A DNA stretch of 38,152 bases from Nitrospiraceae bacterium UBA2166 (GTDB lineage: Bacteria > Nitrospirota > Nitrospiria > Nitrospirales > UBA2166), in contig DCWI01000031.1 of assembly GCA_002328825.1 (NCBI GenBank), positions 1 through 38,152 on the forward strand. Reading direction: 5' to 3'. The notes beneath the pieces were generated by a model. That model did no database searches. It was not told the DNA's origin and saw nothing but the letters and a program-made list of their open reading frames with translations. Positions 15,620 to 25,075 of the stretch are shown piece after piece. Position numbers and translations under genes: made by a program. Each line of letters begins with the position of its first letter. Positions within the stretch are counted from its first letter, which is position 1.

Positions 15620-17125
15620 ATGCCACCTCCTACATATATCGTGATTTTTGGTGCCTCTGGCGACCTCACTAAACGCAAACTTCTTCCAGCTCTTTATGCT
15701 CTTAGCTGTGAAAACCTCATCTCCCCCAATATAGTGATTGTCGGCTTCGCTCGAAAAGAAAAAAGCCATGAGCAATTCAGAACAGAGCTAGGAAAGGCAA
15801 TCAAACAACATTCTCGATTCAAAAATGAGGCAGAAACAAAAGGAAAGCATTCATGGGAAATATTTGCTAAACGTATCTACTATTACAAGGGAGATTTTTC
15901 CAATGCCAAGGACTACACTGGGCTTCTACCATTCTTAGATTCTCTTACCTCAGCAAACACGGATCCGAGCAATCGCCTCTTCTATCTCGCCACACCCCCA
16001 AGAGTCTTTGCAATTATCATTCAGCACCTTGGAAAAGCTGGCCTTGTCTCTACAAAATCCAGTGGCAATGGATGGACACGAATCATCGTTGAAAAACCGT
16101 TTGGAAGGGATCTTGAAACTGCGAAAATACTCAATGATAAGATTGCTGCTGTATTTCAAGAGAACCAGGTTTATCGTATAGATCATTACCTTGGAAAAGA
16201 AACAGTGCAGAACATTTTGGTCTTTCGGATGAGCAACGGAATTTTTGAACCCCTCTGGAACAATCACTATGTGGATCACGTTCAAATCACAGTTGCCGAG
16301 TCAATTGGCGTTGAAAACCGTGGATCATATTTCGAAGAAGCCGGAACTCTACGAGACATGATCCAGAGCCACGTCCTACAGTTACTCACGCTCATTGCCA
16401 TGGAACCTCCAGCAGCATTTGAAGCTAATGCCATTCGCGATGAAAAAGTAAAAGTCCTCCATGCAATCCGCCCCTATGCACATACTGATGTGGATAACCA
16501 TGTGGTTCGAGCGCAATACGGAGAAGGGCATATCGATGGAAACGCAACAATTGCCTATCGGCAAGAATCTGGAGTCAACCCAAACTCAAACACTGAGACC
16601 TTTGTGGCTATGCGTCTGAATATCGACAATTGGCGATGGGCTAAAGTTCCATTCTATTTACGCGTTGGAAAGCGTATGGCAAAACGCCTCACAGAAGTGG
16701 CTATTTACTTTAAGCACGCCCCCTACGCCCTTTTTCGATCCGCAGGATGTCATATAATTGAACCCAACGTGCTGACACTGCGTATTCAACCGAATGAAGG
16801 CATCTCCCTTGGGTTTGGAAGTAAAGCGCCAGGCACAGCCATTCGTATTGATCCCGTACAAATGGATTTTCTGTACGAAACATCTTTTCAAGATGCCCAA
16901 CCGGAAGCATACGAACGATTGTTGTCTGACTGCTTAACCGGCGATTCTACCCTCTTTGCACGACGCGATGAAATTGAACACGCATGGGATCTGGTGACTC
17001 GCATCATCCATGCCTGGAATGACGTTCCGCGTCCCCAGCTTCCTAAATATCAATCGGGAAGCTGGGGACCAGATGAGTCCGACAATCTAATTCAAAAAGA
17101 TCTACGAAAATGGCGGAAAACTTAG
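15620..17125 (+). CDS. zwf: Glucose-6-phosphate dehydrogenase
   Basis: Oxidises glucose 6-phosphate to 6-phosphogluconolactone, first step of the oxidative pentose phosphate route. The 501-residue length fits the family. The NADP-binding start is F-G-A-S-G-D-L-T-K-R-K near residue 10. The substrate region has V-E-K-P-F-G-R-D near 155 and the catalytic R-I-D-H-Y-L-G-K-E near 190. Further family blocks are F-R-M-S-N-G-I-F-E-P-L-W-N, R-D-M-I-Q-S-H-V-L-Q and R-V-G-K-R-M. The ATG at 15620 lies 10 bases after the glycosyltransferase gene. pgl follows after 145 bases, so the two steps are encoded together. Confidence 0.97.
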   Translation: MPPPTYIVIFGASGDLTKRKLLPALYALSCENLISPNIVIVGFARKEKSHEQFRTELGKAIKQHSRFKNEAETKGKHSWEIFAKRIYYYKGDFSNAKDYTGLLPFLDSLTSANTDPSNRLFYLATPPRVFAIIIQHLGKAGLVSTKSSGNGWTRIIVEKPFGRDLETAKILNDKIAAVFQENQVYRIDHYLGKETVQNILVFRMSNGIFEPLWNNHYVDHVQITVAESIGVENRGSYFEEAGTLRDMIQSHVLQLLTLIAMEPPAAFEANAIRDEKVKVLHAIRPYAHTDVDNHVVRAQYGEGHIDGNATIAYRQESGVNPNSNTETFVAMRLNIDNWRWAKVPFYLRVGKRMAKRLTEVAIYFKHAPYALFRSAGCHIIEPNVLTLRIQPNEGISLGFGSKAPGTAIRIDPVQMDFLYETSFQDAQPEAYERLLSDCLTGDSTLFARRDEIEHAWDLVTRIIHAWNDVPRPQLPKYQSGSWGPDESDNLIQKDLRKWRKT

Positions 17126-17270
17126 CAGAGTGTTGAAAAAACTACTACCGGCATACGATCTCCCATGTGCTATCCTCACATGAACTACACGACCCAGACT
17201 GTACGGACAAAACGTTTTGAACGTCTGCTACCCCAGAGACAACAAAATTCACTTTGATGAGGAGTTGTAA

Positions 17271-18011
17271 ATGAGTGAGAAAATTATAGTGAAAGACATT
17301 GAAGAGATGAGCAAACTCGGTGCGAATCATATGGCCAAGATCATAGAACGCTCGGTCAAAGAACGGGGAAAATGCATGATCGCGCTTTCAGGAGGAAATA
17401 CACCAAAAAAACTCTATGAACGCCTAGCCAGTGAAGAATTTTCACCCCGTATCCCTTGGGAGTCTACCTATTGGTTTTTCGGCGATGAGCGACATGTCCC
17501 ACCAGACCACGATGACAGTAATTACAAAATGTCCTCGGATAGCCTCCTGTCCAAAGTTCCCATTCCAAACGACAATATCCATAGAATCATGACTGAACGG
17601 CAAGATCCTCAGACCATCGCCTTAAACTATGAATTGACACTCATGAAAGCATTCAATTTGGCTCCAGGTGAACTGCCTGTTTTTGACCTCATGTTCTTAG
17701 GTGTCGGAACAGATGGCCATATTGCCTCACTTTTCCCCCACAGCGAGTCACTTTATGTCACAACACAGATGGCGACAGCCAACAAAGTTCCAGAAACGGA
17801 AACCTGGCGCATCACCATGACTTTTCCCGTTATCAACGAAGCTAAGCACCTTCTTTTTCTTGTTGCCGGTGAAGAAAAAGCGAAGGCCCTACACCAAGTT
17901 CTCGAAGGACCAAGTAACCCGCAAGAGTTTCCCGCCCAGCTTGTCCGCCAAAAACGCGGATTTCAGCTCTGGCTAATCGAAAAATCTGCAGCATCCTTGT
18001 TGACACAATGA
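17271..18011 (+). CDS. pgl: 6-phosphogluconolactonase
   Basis: Hydrolyses the product of Zwf to 6-phosphogluconate. The 246-residue protein belongs to the DevB/SolA sugar-isomerase-like family: A-L-S-G-G-N-T-P-K-K-L-Y-E-R-L near residue 38, F-F-G-D-E-R-H-V-P-P near 67, and G-V-G-T-D-G-H-I-A-S-L-F-P near 145 with the catalytic His. GAGGAG stands 8 bases before the ATG. Its TGA overlaps the glk start (ATGA at 18008-18011), which indicates translational coupling. The 145-base gap before it may carry a second promoter, but I found none that was convincing. Confidence 0.95.
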   Translation: MSEKIIVKDIEEMSKLGANHMAKIIERSVKERGKCMIALSGGNTPKKLYERLASEEFSPRIPWESTYWFFGDERHVPPDHDDSNYKMSSDSLLSKVPIPNDNIHRIMTERQDPQTIALNYELTLMKAFNLAPGELPVFDLMFLGVGTDGHIASLFPHSESLYVTTQMATANKVPETETWRITMTFPVINEAKHLLFLVAGEEKAKALHQVLEGPSNPQEFPAQLVRQKRGFQLWLIEKSAASLLTQ

Positions 18012-18985
18012 TTTTGGCTGGAGACGTCGGCGGCACGAAAACCCTTCTGGCCCTGATGCATTCAGACAAAAACCGCCTTTCTATGATCAAAGAATGGGCA
18101 TTCCCCAGCCGCAAATACAACGGACTCGAAGCCATAATACATGCCGCATTTGGATCCCAAATACCCAAACTGTCAGGAGTCTGCTTTGGTGTTGCCGGAC
18201 CAATAGTCAATGGGCATTGTAAAGCAACAAACCTTCCTTGGATCATCGATGCACACAAGCTGGCACAGACTATTCATGTTCCTTCGGTTACACTACTCAA
18301 TGATTTGGAAGCGATGGCCAATAGCATCGAACTACTACAAAAGAAAGACCTTCTCACTCTTAATGAAGGTAATGCGAACCCAATAGGAAATCGGGCACTC
18401 ATCGCCGCAGGAACAGGGCTTGGTCAAGCATTTATCTTTTACGATGGACACCGTTATCGCCCTTCGGCTTCGGAAGGAGGACATTGTGACTTTTCTCCAG
18501 AAACAGATGAAGAAATTCGCCTACTTCAGTTTCTTCGGAATCAGTTCGACCACGTAAGTTGGGAACGCGTTGTGTCTGGAATGGGACTCGCCAATCTCTA
18601 CCGTTTTATGCTCGCAGAACACAAAACTACCGAACCACACTGGTTAACCACGCAACTGAAATCTGAAGACGCCGGAGTGGTAATTACGAAAATCGCGCTT
18701 GAACGCACATTTGAACCCTGTGTCTCAGCCATACGCCTATTCGTCCGTCTTTACGGAGCAGAAGCGGGTAATCTTGCCTTAAAAGTGATGGCAACAGGCG
18801 GATTATACATTGGTGGGGGTATCGGACCACAAATTCTCCCCTACCTTCAAGATGGGGAGTTCATGGGAAGATTTACCGGAAAAGGACGCTATCGAGACAC
18901 CCTTGCTGCTATTCCAGTTCAGCTCATTCTCAACCCAAAGTCCGCATTGTTTGGAGCAGCGCACCACGCCAGCCAGTTGGCGTAA
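18008..18985 (+). CDS. glk: Glucokinase (Glk/PF02685 family)
   Basis: Phosphorylates glucose with ATP, feeding both glycolysis and Zwf. The 325-residue length matches the proteobacterial-type glucokinase family. Motifs: phosphate-binding G-D-V-G-G-T-K-T near residue 5, L-L-N-D-L-E-A with the catalytic Asp near 98, the G-T-G-L-G-Q-A loop near 139, S-E-G-G-H-C-D-F near 156, and the C-terminal Y-I-G-G-G-I-G-P. The start overlaps the pgl stop by 4 bases. The gene does not look like the ROK type, which has a CxCGxxGCxE zinc motif that is absent here. Confidence 0.92.
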   Translation: MILAGDVGGTKTLLALMHSDKNRLSMIKEWAFPSRKYNGLEAIIHAAFGSQIPKLSGVCFGVAGPIVNGHCKATNLPWIIDAHKLAQTIHVPSVTLLNDLEAMANSIELLQKKDLLTLNEGNANPIGNRALIAAGTGLGQAFIFYDGHRYRPSASEGGHCDFSPETDEEIRLLQFLRNQFDHVSWERVVSGMGLANLYRFMLAEHKTTEPHWLTTQLKSEDAGVVITKIALERTFEPCVSAIRLFVRLYGAEAGNLALKVMATGGLYIGGGIGPQILPYLQDGEFMGRFTGKGRYRDTLAAIPVQLILNPKSALFGAAHHASQLA

Positions 18986-19000
18986 GAAAGGGATTCACGT

Positions 19001-20017
19001 ATGAGCAATATCGGGACACCACTTACCCAATTTCTCCGAGAGGAACAGCAAGATCATCCTGAAGCAAAAGACGCGTTCACAGCACTCCTATCGCAAATCA
19101 GCCTTGCCGGAAAAATGATCTCACGAACAATGGGCCGAGCTGGACTTGCAAACGTATTAGGTGTGACTGGTAACATCAATGTCCAAGGTGAAGCCGTCAA
19201 AAAGATGGACATTTACGCCAACAATGCGTTTAAGCAGGCATTTCAACACGGCGCCCAGGTCATAGCCATGGTCACCGAAGAAGCTGAAGACCCTATTGCA
19301 TTCCCAGAAAATCAACCAACAGGAAAATATCTTGTCTATCTCGATCCGTTAGACGGATCATCAAATATCGATGTGAACGGTTCCGTCGGATCAATTTTTT
19401 CAATCCATAAGCTAAACAATGTAATTTCCTTTCCATCAAACTCTGACCTTTTAAAAAAGGGAATTGAACAAACAGCGGCTGGGTACATCCTATATGGACC
19501 AAGTACGATGTTGGTCTATACCTGTGGAAAAGGAGTCCACGGGTTTACCCTTGATCCTGACAGTGAGGAATTTCTATTGTCACACAATGACATAAAAATT
19601 CCTACCCGCGGACAAACCTATAGCGTCAACGAAGGCAACTATAAGAAATGGTCCACGCCTACACAACGCTATATCAATTACTTACGCGAGCACATTCCGG
19701 ACGATAGGAGGTCCTATTCAAGTCGCTATATCGGAGCACTCGTCGCAGATGTACATCGAACACTATTAACCGGAGGTATCTACTTCTATCCAGGCGAAGA
19801 GAAAAAGCCTGAAGGGAAAATTCGCCTTCTCTACGAATCATCCCCTATGGGATATGTCGTAGAACAGGCAGAAGGAAAGGCCAGTACAGGCACAGAACGC
19901 ATTCTCGATATCCTACCCACTGCAATTCACCAACGTACGCCCATCTTTATTGGAAGCTATGATGACGTATCGCTGGCAGAGACATTCATGAGGGATGGAA
20001 AGGAGGAAAAAAAGTGA
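19001..20017 (+). CDS. fbp: Fructose-1,6-bisphosphatase, class 1
   Basis: Removes the 1-phosphate of fructose 1,6-bisphosphate in gluconeogenesis and carbon-fixation-linked sugar synthesis. The 338-residue protein has V-K-K-M-D-I-Y-A-N near residue 70, the metal site V-T-E-E-A-E-D, and D-P-L-D-G-S-S-N-I-D near 117, which are diagnostic of class 1 enzymes. The sugar-phosphate site includes N-E-G-N-Y-K-K-W and Y-S-S-R-Y-I-G-A-L-V-A-D-V-H-R. AAAGGG stands upstream of ATG 19001, 15 bases after glk. The stop overlaps the GTG start of the aldolase gene (GTGA). Confidence 0.95.
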   Translation: MSNIGTPLTQFLREEQQDHPEAKDAFTALLSQISLAGKMISRTMGRAGLANVLGVTGNINVQGEAVKKMDIYANNAFKQAFQHGAQVIAMVTEEAEDPIAFPENQPTGKYLVYLDPLDGSSNIDVNGSVGSIFSIHKLNNVISFPSNSDLLKKGIEQTAAGYILYGPSTMLVYTCGKGVHGFTLDPDSEEFLLSHNDIKIPTRGQTYSVNEGNYKKWSTPTQRYINYLREHIPDDRRSYSSRYIGALVADVHRTLLTGGIYFYPGEEKKPEGKIRLLYESSPMGYVVEQAEGKASTGTERILDILPTAIHQRTPIFIGSYDDVSLAETFMRDGKEEKK

Positions 20018-20937
20018 ATATTCGCATTCGTGAAATTCTTGGCTATTATCAGGAAGCCAGCCCAGGGATCCTTACCAACCTAGCACGCCTGCTCAACCAT
20101 GGCACTCTTGGAGGGACTGGAAAACTAGTAATCTTGCCTGTTGACCAAGGTTTTGAACATGGTCCAGCACGAAGCTTTGCTCCTAATCCTCCCGGATACA
20201 GTCCTCATTACCATTTTGAATTTGGAATTGCCGCAGGATGCAACGCCTATGCCGCCCCATTGGGTTTTCTGGAAGCTGGAGCAGCAAAGTTTTCTGGCCA
20301 AATCCCGCTCATACTCAAACTAAATAACAGTGAGAGCCTCTACTCGAGCAAAGACCCCTGTTCTGCAGTGACAGCCAGCGTCACAGATGCACTACGTCTT
20401 GGATGCTCAGCCATCGGTTATACCATTTACCCCGGATCTGCTTTTGCAAAAGATATGTACGAAGACCTTCGCGAAATAGCCAAAGAAGCTAAATCATACG
20501 GTCTCCCTGTAGTAGTCTGGTCTTACCCTCGTGGAGCAGGTCTAAGCAAGGAAGGAGAAACAGCCATTGACGTCGTTGCATACGCCGCACAGATTGCAGC
20601 GCAACTTGGGGCGCACATCATTAAAGTGAAAATGCCATCGCCTCATATTGAACAGGCTGAGGCAAAAAAAATATACACCACTCACAAAGTTCCACTCGCA
20701 ACGGCAGCCGAACGAGTTCAACATGTCGTCCAAAGCACGTTTGATGGCAAAAGAATTGTCATCTTTTCCGGAGGAGCAAAAGGAGACGACAAAAAAATAT
20801 TCGACGAAGTTAGAGCCATTTGCGCAGGAGGAGGATACGGATCAATTATCGGGCGCAACTCCTTTCAACGACCGAAACGTACAGCTCTAAAATTCCTTGA
20901 TACAATCATGAAAATCTATGCGAGAAAACTAAAGTAA
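20014..20937 (+). CDS. fbaB: Class I fructose-bisphosphate aldolase, DhnA/archaeal type
   Basis: Cleaves or forms fructose 1,6-bisphosphate through a Schiff base, so it needs no metal. The 307-residue protein has the DhnA-family blocks I-L-P-V-D-Q-G-F-E-H-G-P near residue 42, G-C-S-A-I-G-Y-T-I-Y-P-G-S near 130, V-W-S-Y-P-R-G, the Schiff-base Lys in I-I-K-V-K near 207, F-S-G-G-A-K-G near 250, and G-R-N-S-F-Q-R near 287. The start is GTG 20014, overlapping the fbp stop; GGAGG lies 9-10 bases before it. Tight coupling of the aldolase to FBPase suggests use in the sugar-forming direction. Confidence 0.93.
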   Translation: MNIRIREILGYYQEASPGILTNLARLLNHGTLGGTGKLVILPVDQGFEHGPARSFAPNPPGYSPHYHFEFGIAAGCNAYAAPLGFLEAGAAKFSGQIPLILKLNNSESLYSSKDPCSAVTASVTDALRLGCSAIGYTIYPGSAFAKDMYEDLREIAKEAKSYGLPVVVWSYPRGAGLSKEGETAIDVVAYAAQIAAQLGAHIIKVKMPSPHIEQAEAKKIYTTHKVPLATAAERVQHVVQSTFDGKRIVIFSGGAKGDDKKIFDEVRAICAGGGYGSIIGRNSFQRPKRTALKFLDTIMKIYARKLK

Positions 20938-21287
20938 ATCCTCACAACGGAAACATCCCATAGAGTTACAACTGCCATCTTCAGTGTGCTTAGTCCACAT
21001 GATCTACCTCGCAATCATATACAAACGCATGACAGCACACCAAGATGGCTTCCTGACTATAAATTCTCATGGACCCACTGTACAAAGAGCTTTCTCACTC
21101 ACAAAGAAACACATTCGTACATTTTCTTTGTCCATGTGTAGAGAAAAGTTTTCAAATACTCTGGCAGGCCTCTTGAGTAAAGGCCATGCTAAGCCTAACA
21201 AAATCTGATAAAGTAGTAGGTGAGGAGAGAAGTTGTCTTTCAAGTATCGTCACCACCAAACACACCTACAACCGTAAAGGAGAAGAG
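20938..21287 (+). other. 350-base spacer upstream of the peroxiredoxin gene
   Basis: No gene is supported. The stretch is AT-rich and lacks a clear terminator after fbaB. A weak promoter-like pair (TTGAGT at about 21173, TAACAA 17 bases on) precedes the peroxiredoxin gene, but it matches only 4/6 and 4/6 and I do not rely on it. Confidence 0.3.
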
Positions 21288-21929
21288 ATGTCAGAAGCAA
21301 TAAGCTTACCAAAGATTGGCGATCCCGCACCTGATTTTACGGCAATGACAACACATGGAGAAATCACGTTCAGCAATTGGGCTGACAAATCATGGGTCGT
21401 ACTGTTTTCACACCCTGCTGACTTTACTCCAGTCTGCACAACTGAGCTGGTCGAGTTCGCCAAGCGTAAGGATGATTTTGGAAAACGCAATGTGAAACTG
21501 ATCGGACTCAGTATCGACAGCATCCATGCCCACCTAGCCTGGACCCAAAATATAAAAGAAAAGCTTAAAGTGGAAATTCCCTACCCTCTGGTAGCTGACC
21601 TTAATATGGCAGTTGCCCACAAGTACGGGATGATTCACCCTGGAGCAAGTGCAACAGCAACAGTACGTGCAGTGTTCCTCATTGATCCGAAAAAGACCAT
21701 TCGGGCGATCATTTACTACCCAATGACCAATGGTCGAAATATTGATGAAATCATACGGTTGATGGATTCACTCCAAACATCTGAAGAGCATGCCTGCGCA
21801 ACCCCAGTGAATTGGAATCCGGGAGAGCAGGTCATCGTTCCCCCACCAAAAACTGAAAAGGAAGTAGCAGACCGTTTGGCGAGCAACTACGAGAAAACTG
21901 ATTTCTATTTGTGTAAGAAATCTCTCTAA
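21288..21929 (+). CDS. Peroxiredoxin, Prx6 (1-Cys) type
   Basis: Thiol peroxidase that reduces H2O2 and organic peroxides in the cytoplasm. The 213-residue length and the C-terminal extension (A-T-P-V-N-W-N-P-G-E-Q-V-I-V-P-P) are typical of the Prx6 group. The active site is P43-x3-T47-x2-C50 in S-H-P-A-D-F-T-P-V-C-T-T-E. Further cysteines lie in E-H-A-C-A-T and Y-L-C-K-K-S-L near the end; either could act as a resolving residue, as in archaeal Prx6 relatives, though that is inference. ATG 21288 was chosen because AAAGGAG precedes it; an in-frame extension to 21186 has no such site. Confidence 0.92.
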   Translation: MSEAISLPKIGDPAPDFTAMTTHGEITFSNWADKSWVVLFSHPADFTPVCTTELVEFAKRKDDFGKRNVKLIGLSIDSIHAHLAWTQNIKEKLKVEIPYPLVADLNMAVAHKYGMIHPGASATATVRAVFLIDPKKTIRAIIYYPMTNGRNIDEIIRLMDSLQTSEEHACATPVNWNPGEQVIVPPPKTEKEVADRLASNYEKTDFYLCKKSL

Positions 21930-21947
21930 CGCAACAAAAAACTTACA

Positions 21948-21983
21948 GTTCGCCTTTCTCCCAATTATGGGGGAAAGGCGAAC
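21948..21983. terminator. Hairpin terminator shared by the convergent peroxiredoxin and ABC-operon transcripts
   Basis: GTTCGCCTTTC pairs perfectly with GAAAGGCGAAC, with CCC/GGG pairs continuing inside, giving about 15 base pairs around an AATTAT loop. It lies between two convergent genes. On the minus strand the hairpin is followed by a run of T (the AAAAAA at 21936-21941), so it should stop the ABC operon well; on the plus strand the tail is poor in T. Confidence 0.75.
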
Positions 21984-21986
21984 ATT

Positions 21987-23372
21987 CTACCTCTGTTCCC
22001 AATGATCAAACCCTGCATTTGTAAATTGGCTGACTGCGCGCGCCGACACAATATAGGCACTATCATCCACGTTTCCTCTCGCGTAATAGACAGCTTGCGC
22101 GCTCTTTTGTTCTTTCAGTTCAGCACCCAAAAACAGGGTTATAACTTCACCTGAATCAAGCGTAACCTCAATCTTAAACGTCAGATCTCGCAATCCATCC
22201 TTCACAGAGACTGACTCATTCTCAAGGCGGGCTATCGCCATTAGACTCGACAACGCCTGAATCGATTGTTCTACCTTTGCCTCATCTACGACAAATTCTG
22301 ATGAAGGCTGAACCGAGTCTTCTGCCACCGACCACTGCCCATCTTTTTTCCCAAACACACGTCGTTCTGTATTTGATTTTATCAATAGTCGCGTTACATT
22401 GCTGGGATTAAAGTCCATGAGGTTCAGCGCGTGAAAATCATTGAGGCCTCGCTGAAGATTATCCGCCGTAAATGCATCGATCAAAAGAAAGGAGTCATCA
22501 TCCAATTGCGCATACCGGTTTTGTTCGTCCTCATGGCTCGTCCGTATCGAATCATAGTTGCCGACTCTCAGCGTATATTTCTCCCCACTCTGAAGAGAAA
22601 GAGAATACGTATCTACACTCCCAGCTACCCCTAGGCCAGAAACAACAGGATCCGGTGACATAACCAAGATTTCACGTGCCCTCAAATTCAAAAGTTCAGA
22701 GACGTGGGATCGTACCCTAGACCCGTCAAACCGAAATCCTTCGGGGAAAACAGACATGTCTTTCAACATCCATTGCTTATCCTCACCCCGCATCAATTCA
22801 ACAGCCATACCATTTTGCAAAGCCATTGCTAACGACGCAACATCCACAAGGCTTATATCAAAGAGTTTTAATCTCTGCCACTCAGACTTAGATGAAGGAA
22901 AGTAGGATTTTACGGGACTACCTTGGGACAAATACACATCACTAGTATCAGCTAGCCGCACATACATTCCACTAAATTTTGACGCCTTTCCGATTACAAA
23001 ATCAACGACAGGCTGGCTCTGGACAAATACCGTGACCCTGTGACCATTTTCATCATCTACTTCATAAGTGGCATGGTTCTCTGGGTTGCTCGATACCAAT
23101 TCTGTTGAGGCCAAACTCCCCAGACTCTCTAGTGCGCGCTCAATCATTTCAAGATCCGCAGATCTCCCATCATCAAGAACCCATTGCCCGCTTTCTTTCA
23201 ATAACTCAAATGCTTCGTTTCCATCAAACACAATTTTATCGACTTTCTCGGACAAAACTGTAGGGACAAGCAGTCGAGTGAGGTTTCGTTCCTGAGGTTT
23301 TAATATGGTGATCATCACCAACCCCAGCAGAAGAACGAAAAGAGCGAAGACTATAACGGTTCGTTTCTGCAT
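21987..23372 (-). CDS. DUF4340 protein of a Gld-type ABC system
   Basis: A 461-residue protein with an N-terminal membrane anchor (K-R-T-V-I-V-F-A-L-F-V-L-L-L-G-L) and a large extracytoplasmic part. The latter repeats a pattern of the DUF4340 type: a W-V-L-D-D-G block followed by a helix with S-L-x-S-L, then a V-x-G-x-x-S-x-x-x-G-x-Y-V-R block and its later copy. I chose ATG 23372 because the hydrophobic helix begins right after it; a 21-codon extension overlaps the upstream gene. DUF4340 genes commonly close operons with a GldG-like subunit, as here (20-base gap). Its role is probably as an auxiliary periplasmic part of the exporter. Confidence 0.8.
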   Translation of the reverse strand: MQKRTVIVFALFVLLLGLVMITILKPQERNLTRLLVPTVLSEKVDKIVFDGNEAFELLKESGQWVLDDGRSADLEMIERALESLGSLASTELVSSNPENHATYEVDDENGHRVTVFVQSQPVVDFVIGKASKFSGMYVRLADTSDVYLSQGSPVKSYFPSSKSEWQRLKLFDISLVDVASLAMALQNGMAVELMRGEDKQWMLKDMSVFPEGFRFDGSRVRSHVSELLNLRAREILVMSPDPVVSGLGVAGSVDTYSLSLQSGEKYTLRVGNYDSIRTSHEDEQNRYAQLDDDSFLLIDAFTADNLQRGLNDFHALNLMDFNPSNVTRLLIKSNTERRVFGKKDGQWSVAEDSVQPSSEFVVDEAKVEQSIQALSSLMAIARLENESVSVKDGLRDLTFKIEVTLDSGEVITLFLGAELKEQKSAQAVYYARGNVDDSAYIVSARAVSQFTNAGFDHWEQR

Positions 23373-23392
23373 ATGAGAATTTCTTACACTCG

Positions 23393-25075
23393 CTACAACG
23401 TCAATCCACGACGCCGCGCTTCTCGAATACGCCATCGCACAAGACCAAATACGACCAACGCCGCAGGCACACCAAGCATATTAAGGTATTTCATGGCATT
23501 GCGAGTTGTATCAGACACCTCATTGAGAGGGGCAACCGTTAGCCCTCGCGTCCGAATCGACAACATCGCATCATCCAGCAGCATCCAATCAAGAAGATTC
23601 AAAACAAACGCCTGATTTGAATCAGAGGTATACTTATCATGCAAGATAGAGGATCCCCCAACCACCACAACCCTCGCATGATCAGTTTCCGTCCGGCGTT
23701 GTTCGAGAGCCTTACCTAATTCCACTTGTTCACCCGCAGCAACATCACCCTGATCGTCAAAAGCAGTCTTCAGCAATCCCGAGATGGTCGCGACGAGATT
23801 CTGTTCGCCTTCGAATTCGATACCACCCGCCCCCCATTCTTGTAGCGGATGGAGTTCAAACGGTTGTTGTCGTATCCAGCTTTTTTCTGACGATGTGACC
23901 AACATATCAATGACTGAACCAGAGTCTTGCAACGCAACATTCTCAAGCGGACTCACAAACGGAAAACTAACGCCAATCAACCCACGTGTTAACGGATGCT
24001 CTGGATTCAGCCGTCTCGGAACGGGAATATACGGATATGGAACCGGCTGAGCAAGCTGCATAAAACGTCGTTGTTGTGACACATTCACCATCGAGGATTC
24101 AACATCAAGCACTAACCCATCTCCAACCCTTACCCCATAACGTTCAAGTAGCAGATCAAGCCCGTGATTCACAGGCTCCTGATTCAGTGTCCTCACGTCA
24201 ACACTAATCCGGTCAAGAAGAAACGCAGCACCCCTGCCACTCATGATAAACCGATCGATAGTGCGTTGTTCCGCATCACTAAACGGGGTGGACGTTCCCA
24301 TAACGATGATCCCATCAACAGCGTCTTCGATTTTCTGTTCCTGAGACAGATCAACTTCCCTCACGTTATACAACTCTTCCATTCGCTCATAAGACTGTCT
24401 CAACTCTCGTCGCAAATCCGGTCCTCCAGCCCCAGTGATAAATGCAATTTCAGGAGTCTTATGGCGAACCAGTTTACGAATCAGGGACGTCAGATCATAC
24501 TCAAGGCCTGTCGTATCCTGAACAAGAGGAATCACTTCCTGCTTATCACCATGTCGAAGCATAATTCCCATATAAGCTTGCTTGACCTCCAGTTTGTCTC
24601 CCTCGTTGACCTGAATCTGCACTGGTGGAATTCCTAAGGTCAATAGCTCATATTCTTTATCCGTTCGTTCACGGATGGTCCGCCCAAAAATATCCTGGCT
24701 GAACTCTTTTTTCTTGGCTTTGTCTTCCTCCGTCTCCTCCTCAACAGGATCGATGAATTGATACCGTAGCATCCCATGAGAGTACGTGGCATATTCATCC
24801 AACAGATCTTTAACATACCGAGATGTCGACGAATACGGTGCCGGAAGGTCTGCGGTAAAATATGCACGGATGGAAACAGGGTCTTCAAGGTTTTCCACAG
24901 TAGCTCGTGAGGCAGCAGAAAGAGTGTAAAGCCCATCTTCGGTCAGATCAACGCGTGCAAACCAACCAACAGCTAAAATATTCACAAGAATAACGATGCC
25001 GATGATGGCCAACCCATAGGTAGTTCGATCAACACGTTTTTTTGTGCTTTGCGATTTTGACGGTGAATCAAGCAT
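23393..25075 (-). CDS. GldG-like ABC transporter auxiliary component
   Basis: A 560-residue protein: an N-terminal helix (about 20-42), a long periplasmic part, and a C-terminal helix (about 531-550) with a basic tail (R-W-R-I-R-E-A-R-R-R). The ABC_transp_aux/GldG pattern is clear: V-D-L-T-E-D-G-L-Y-T-L-S after the first helix, Y-F-T-A-D-L-P-A-P-Y, K-D-L-L-D-E-Y-A, and I-A-F-I-T-G-A-G-G-P-D. Gld proteins were named in gliding Bacteroidetes, but the same set occurs in many non-gliding bacteria, where substrates are unknown. Its start overlaps the permease stop by 8 bases. Confidence 0.87.
   Translation of the reverse strand: MLDSPSKSQSTKKRVDRTTYGLAIIGIVILVNILAVGWFARVDLTEDGLYTLSAASRATVENLEDPVSIRAYFTADLPAPYSSTSRYVKDLLDEYATYSHGMLRYQFIDPVEEETEEDKAKKKEFSQDIFGRTIRERTDKEYELLTLGIPPVQIQVNEGDKLEVKQAYMGIMLRHGDKQEVIPLVQDTTGLEYDLTSLIRKLVRHKTPEIAFITGAGGPDLRRELRQSYERMEELYNVREVDLSQEQKIEDAVDGIIVMGTSTPFSDAEQRTIDRFIMSGRGAAFLLDRISVDVRTLNQEPVNHGLDLLLERYGVRVGDGLVLDVESSMVNVSQQRRFMQLAQPVPYPYIPVPRRLNPEHPLTRGLIGVSFPFVSPLENVALQDSGSVIDMLVTSSEKSWIRQQPFELHPLQEWGAGGIEFEGEQNLVATISGLLKTAFDDQGDVAAGEQVELGKALEQRRTETDHARVVVVGGSSILHDKYTSDSNQAFVLNLLDWMLLDDAMLSIRTRGLTVAPLNEVSDTTRNAMKYLNMLGVPAALVVFGLVRWRIREARRRGLTL

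Noticed and set aside
20984..21208. 74-codon frame upstream of the peroxiredoxin gene
   Set aside because: No ribosome site and random-looking composition; overlaps the presumed promoter region.
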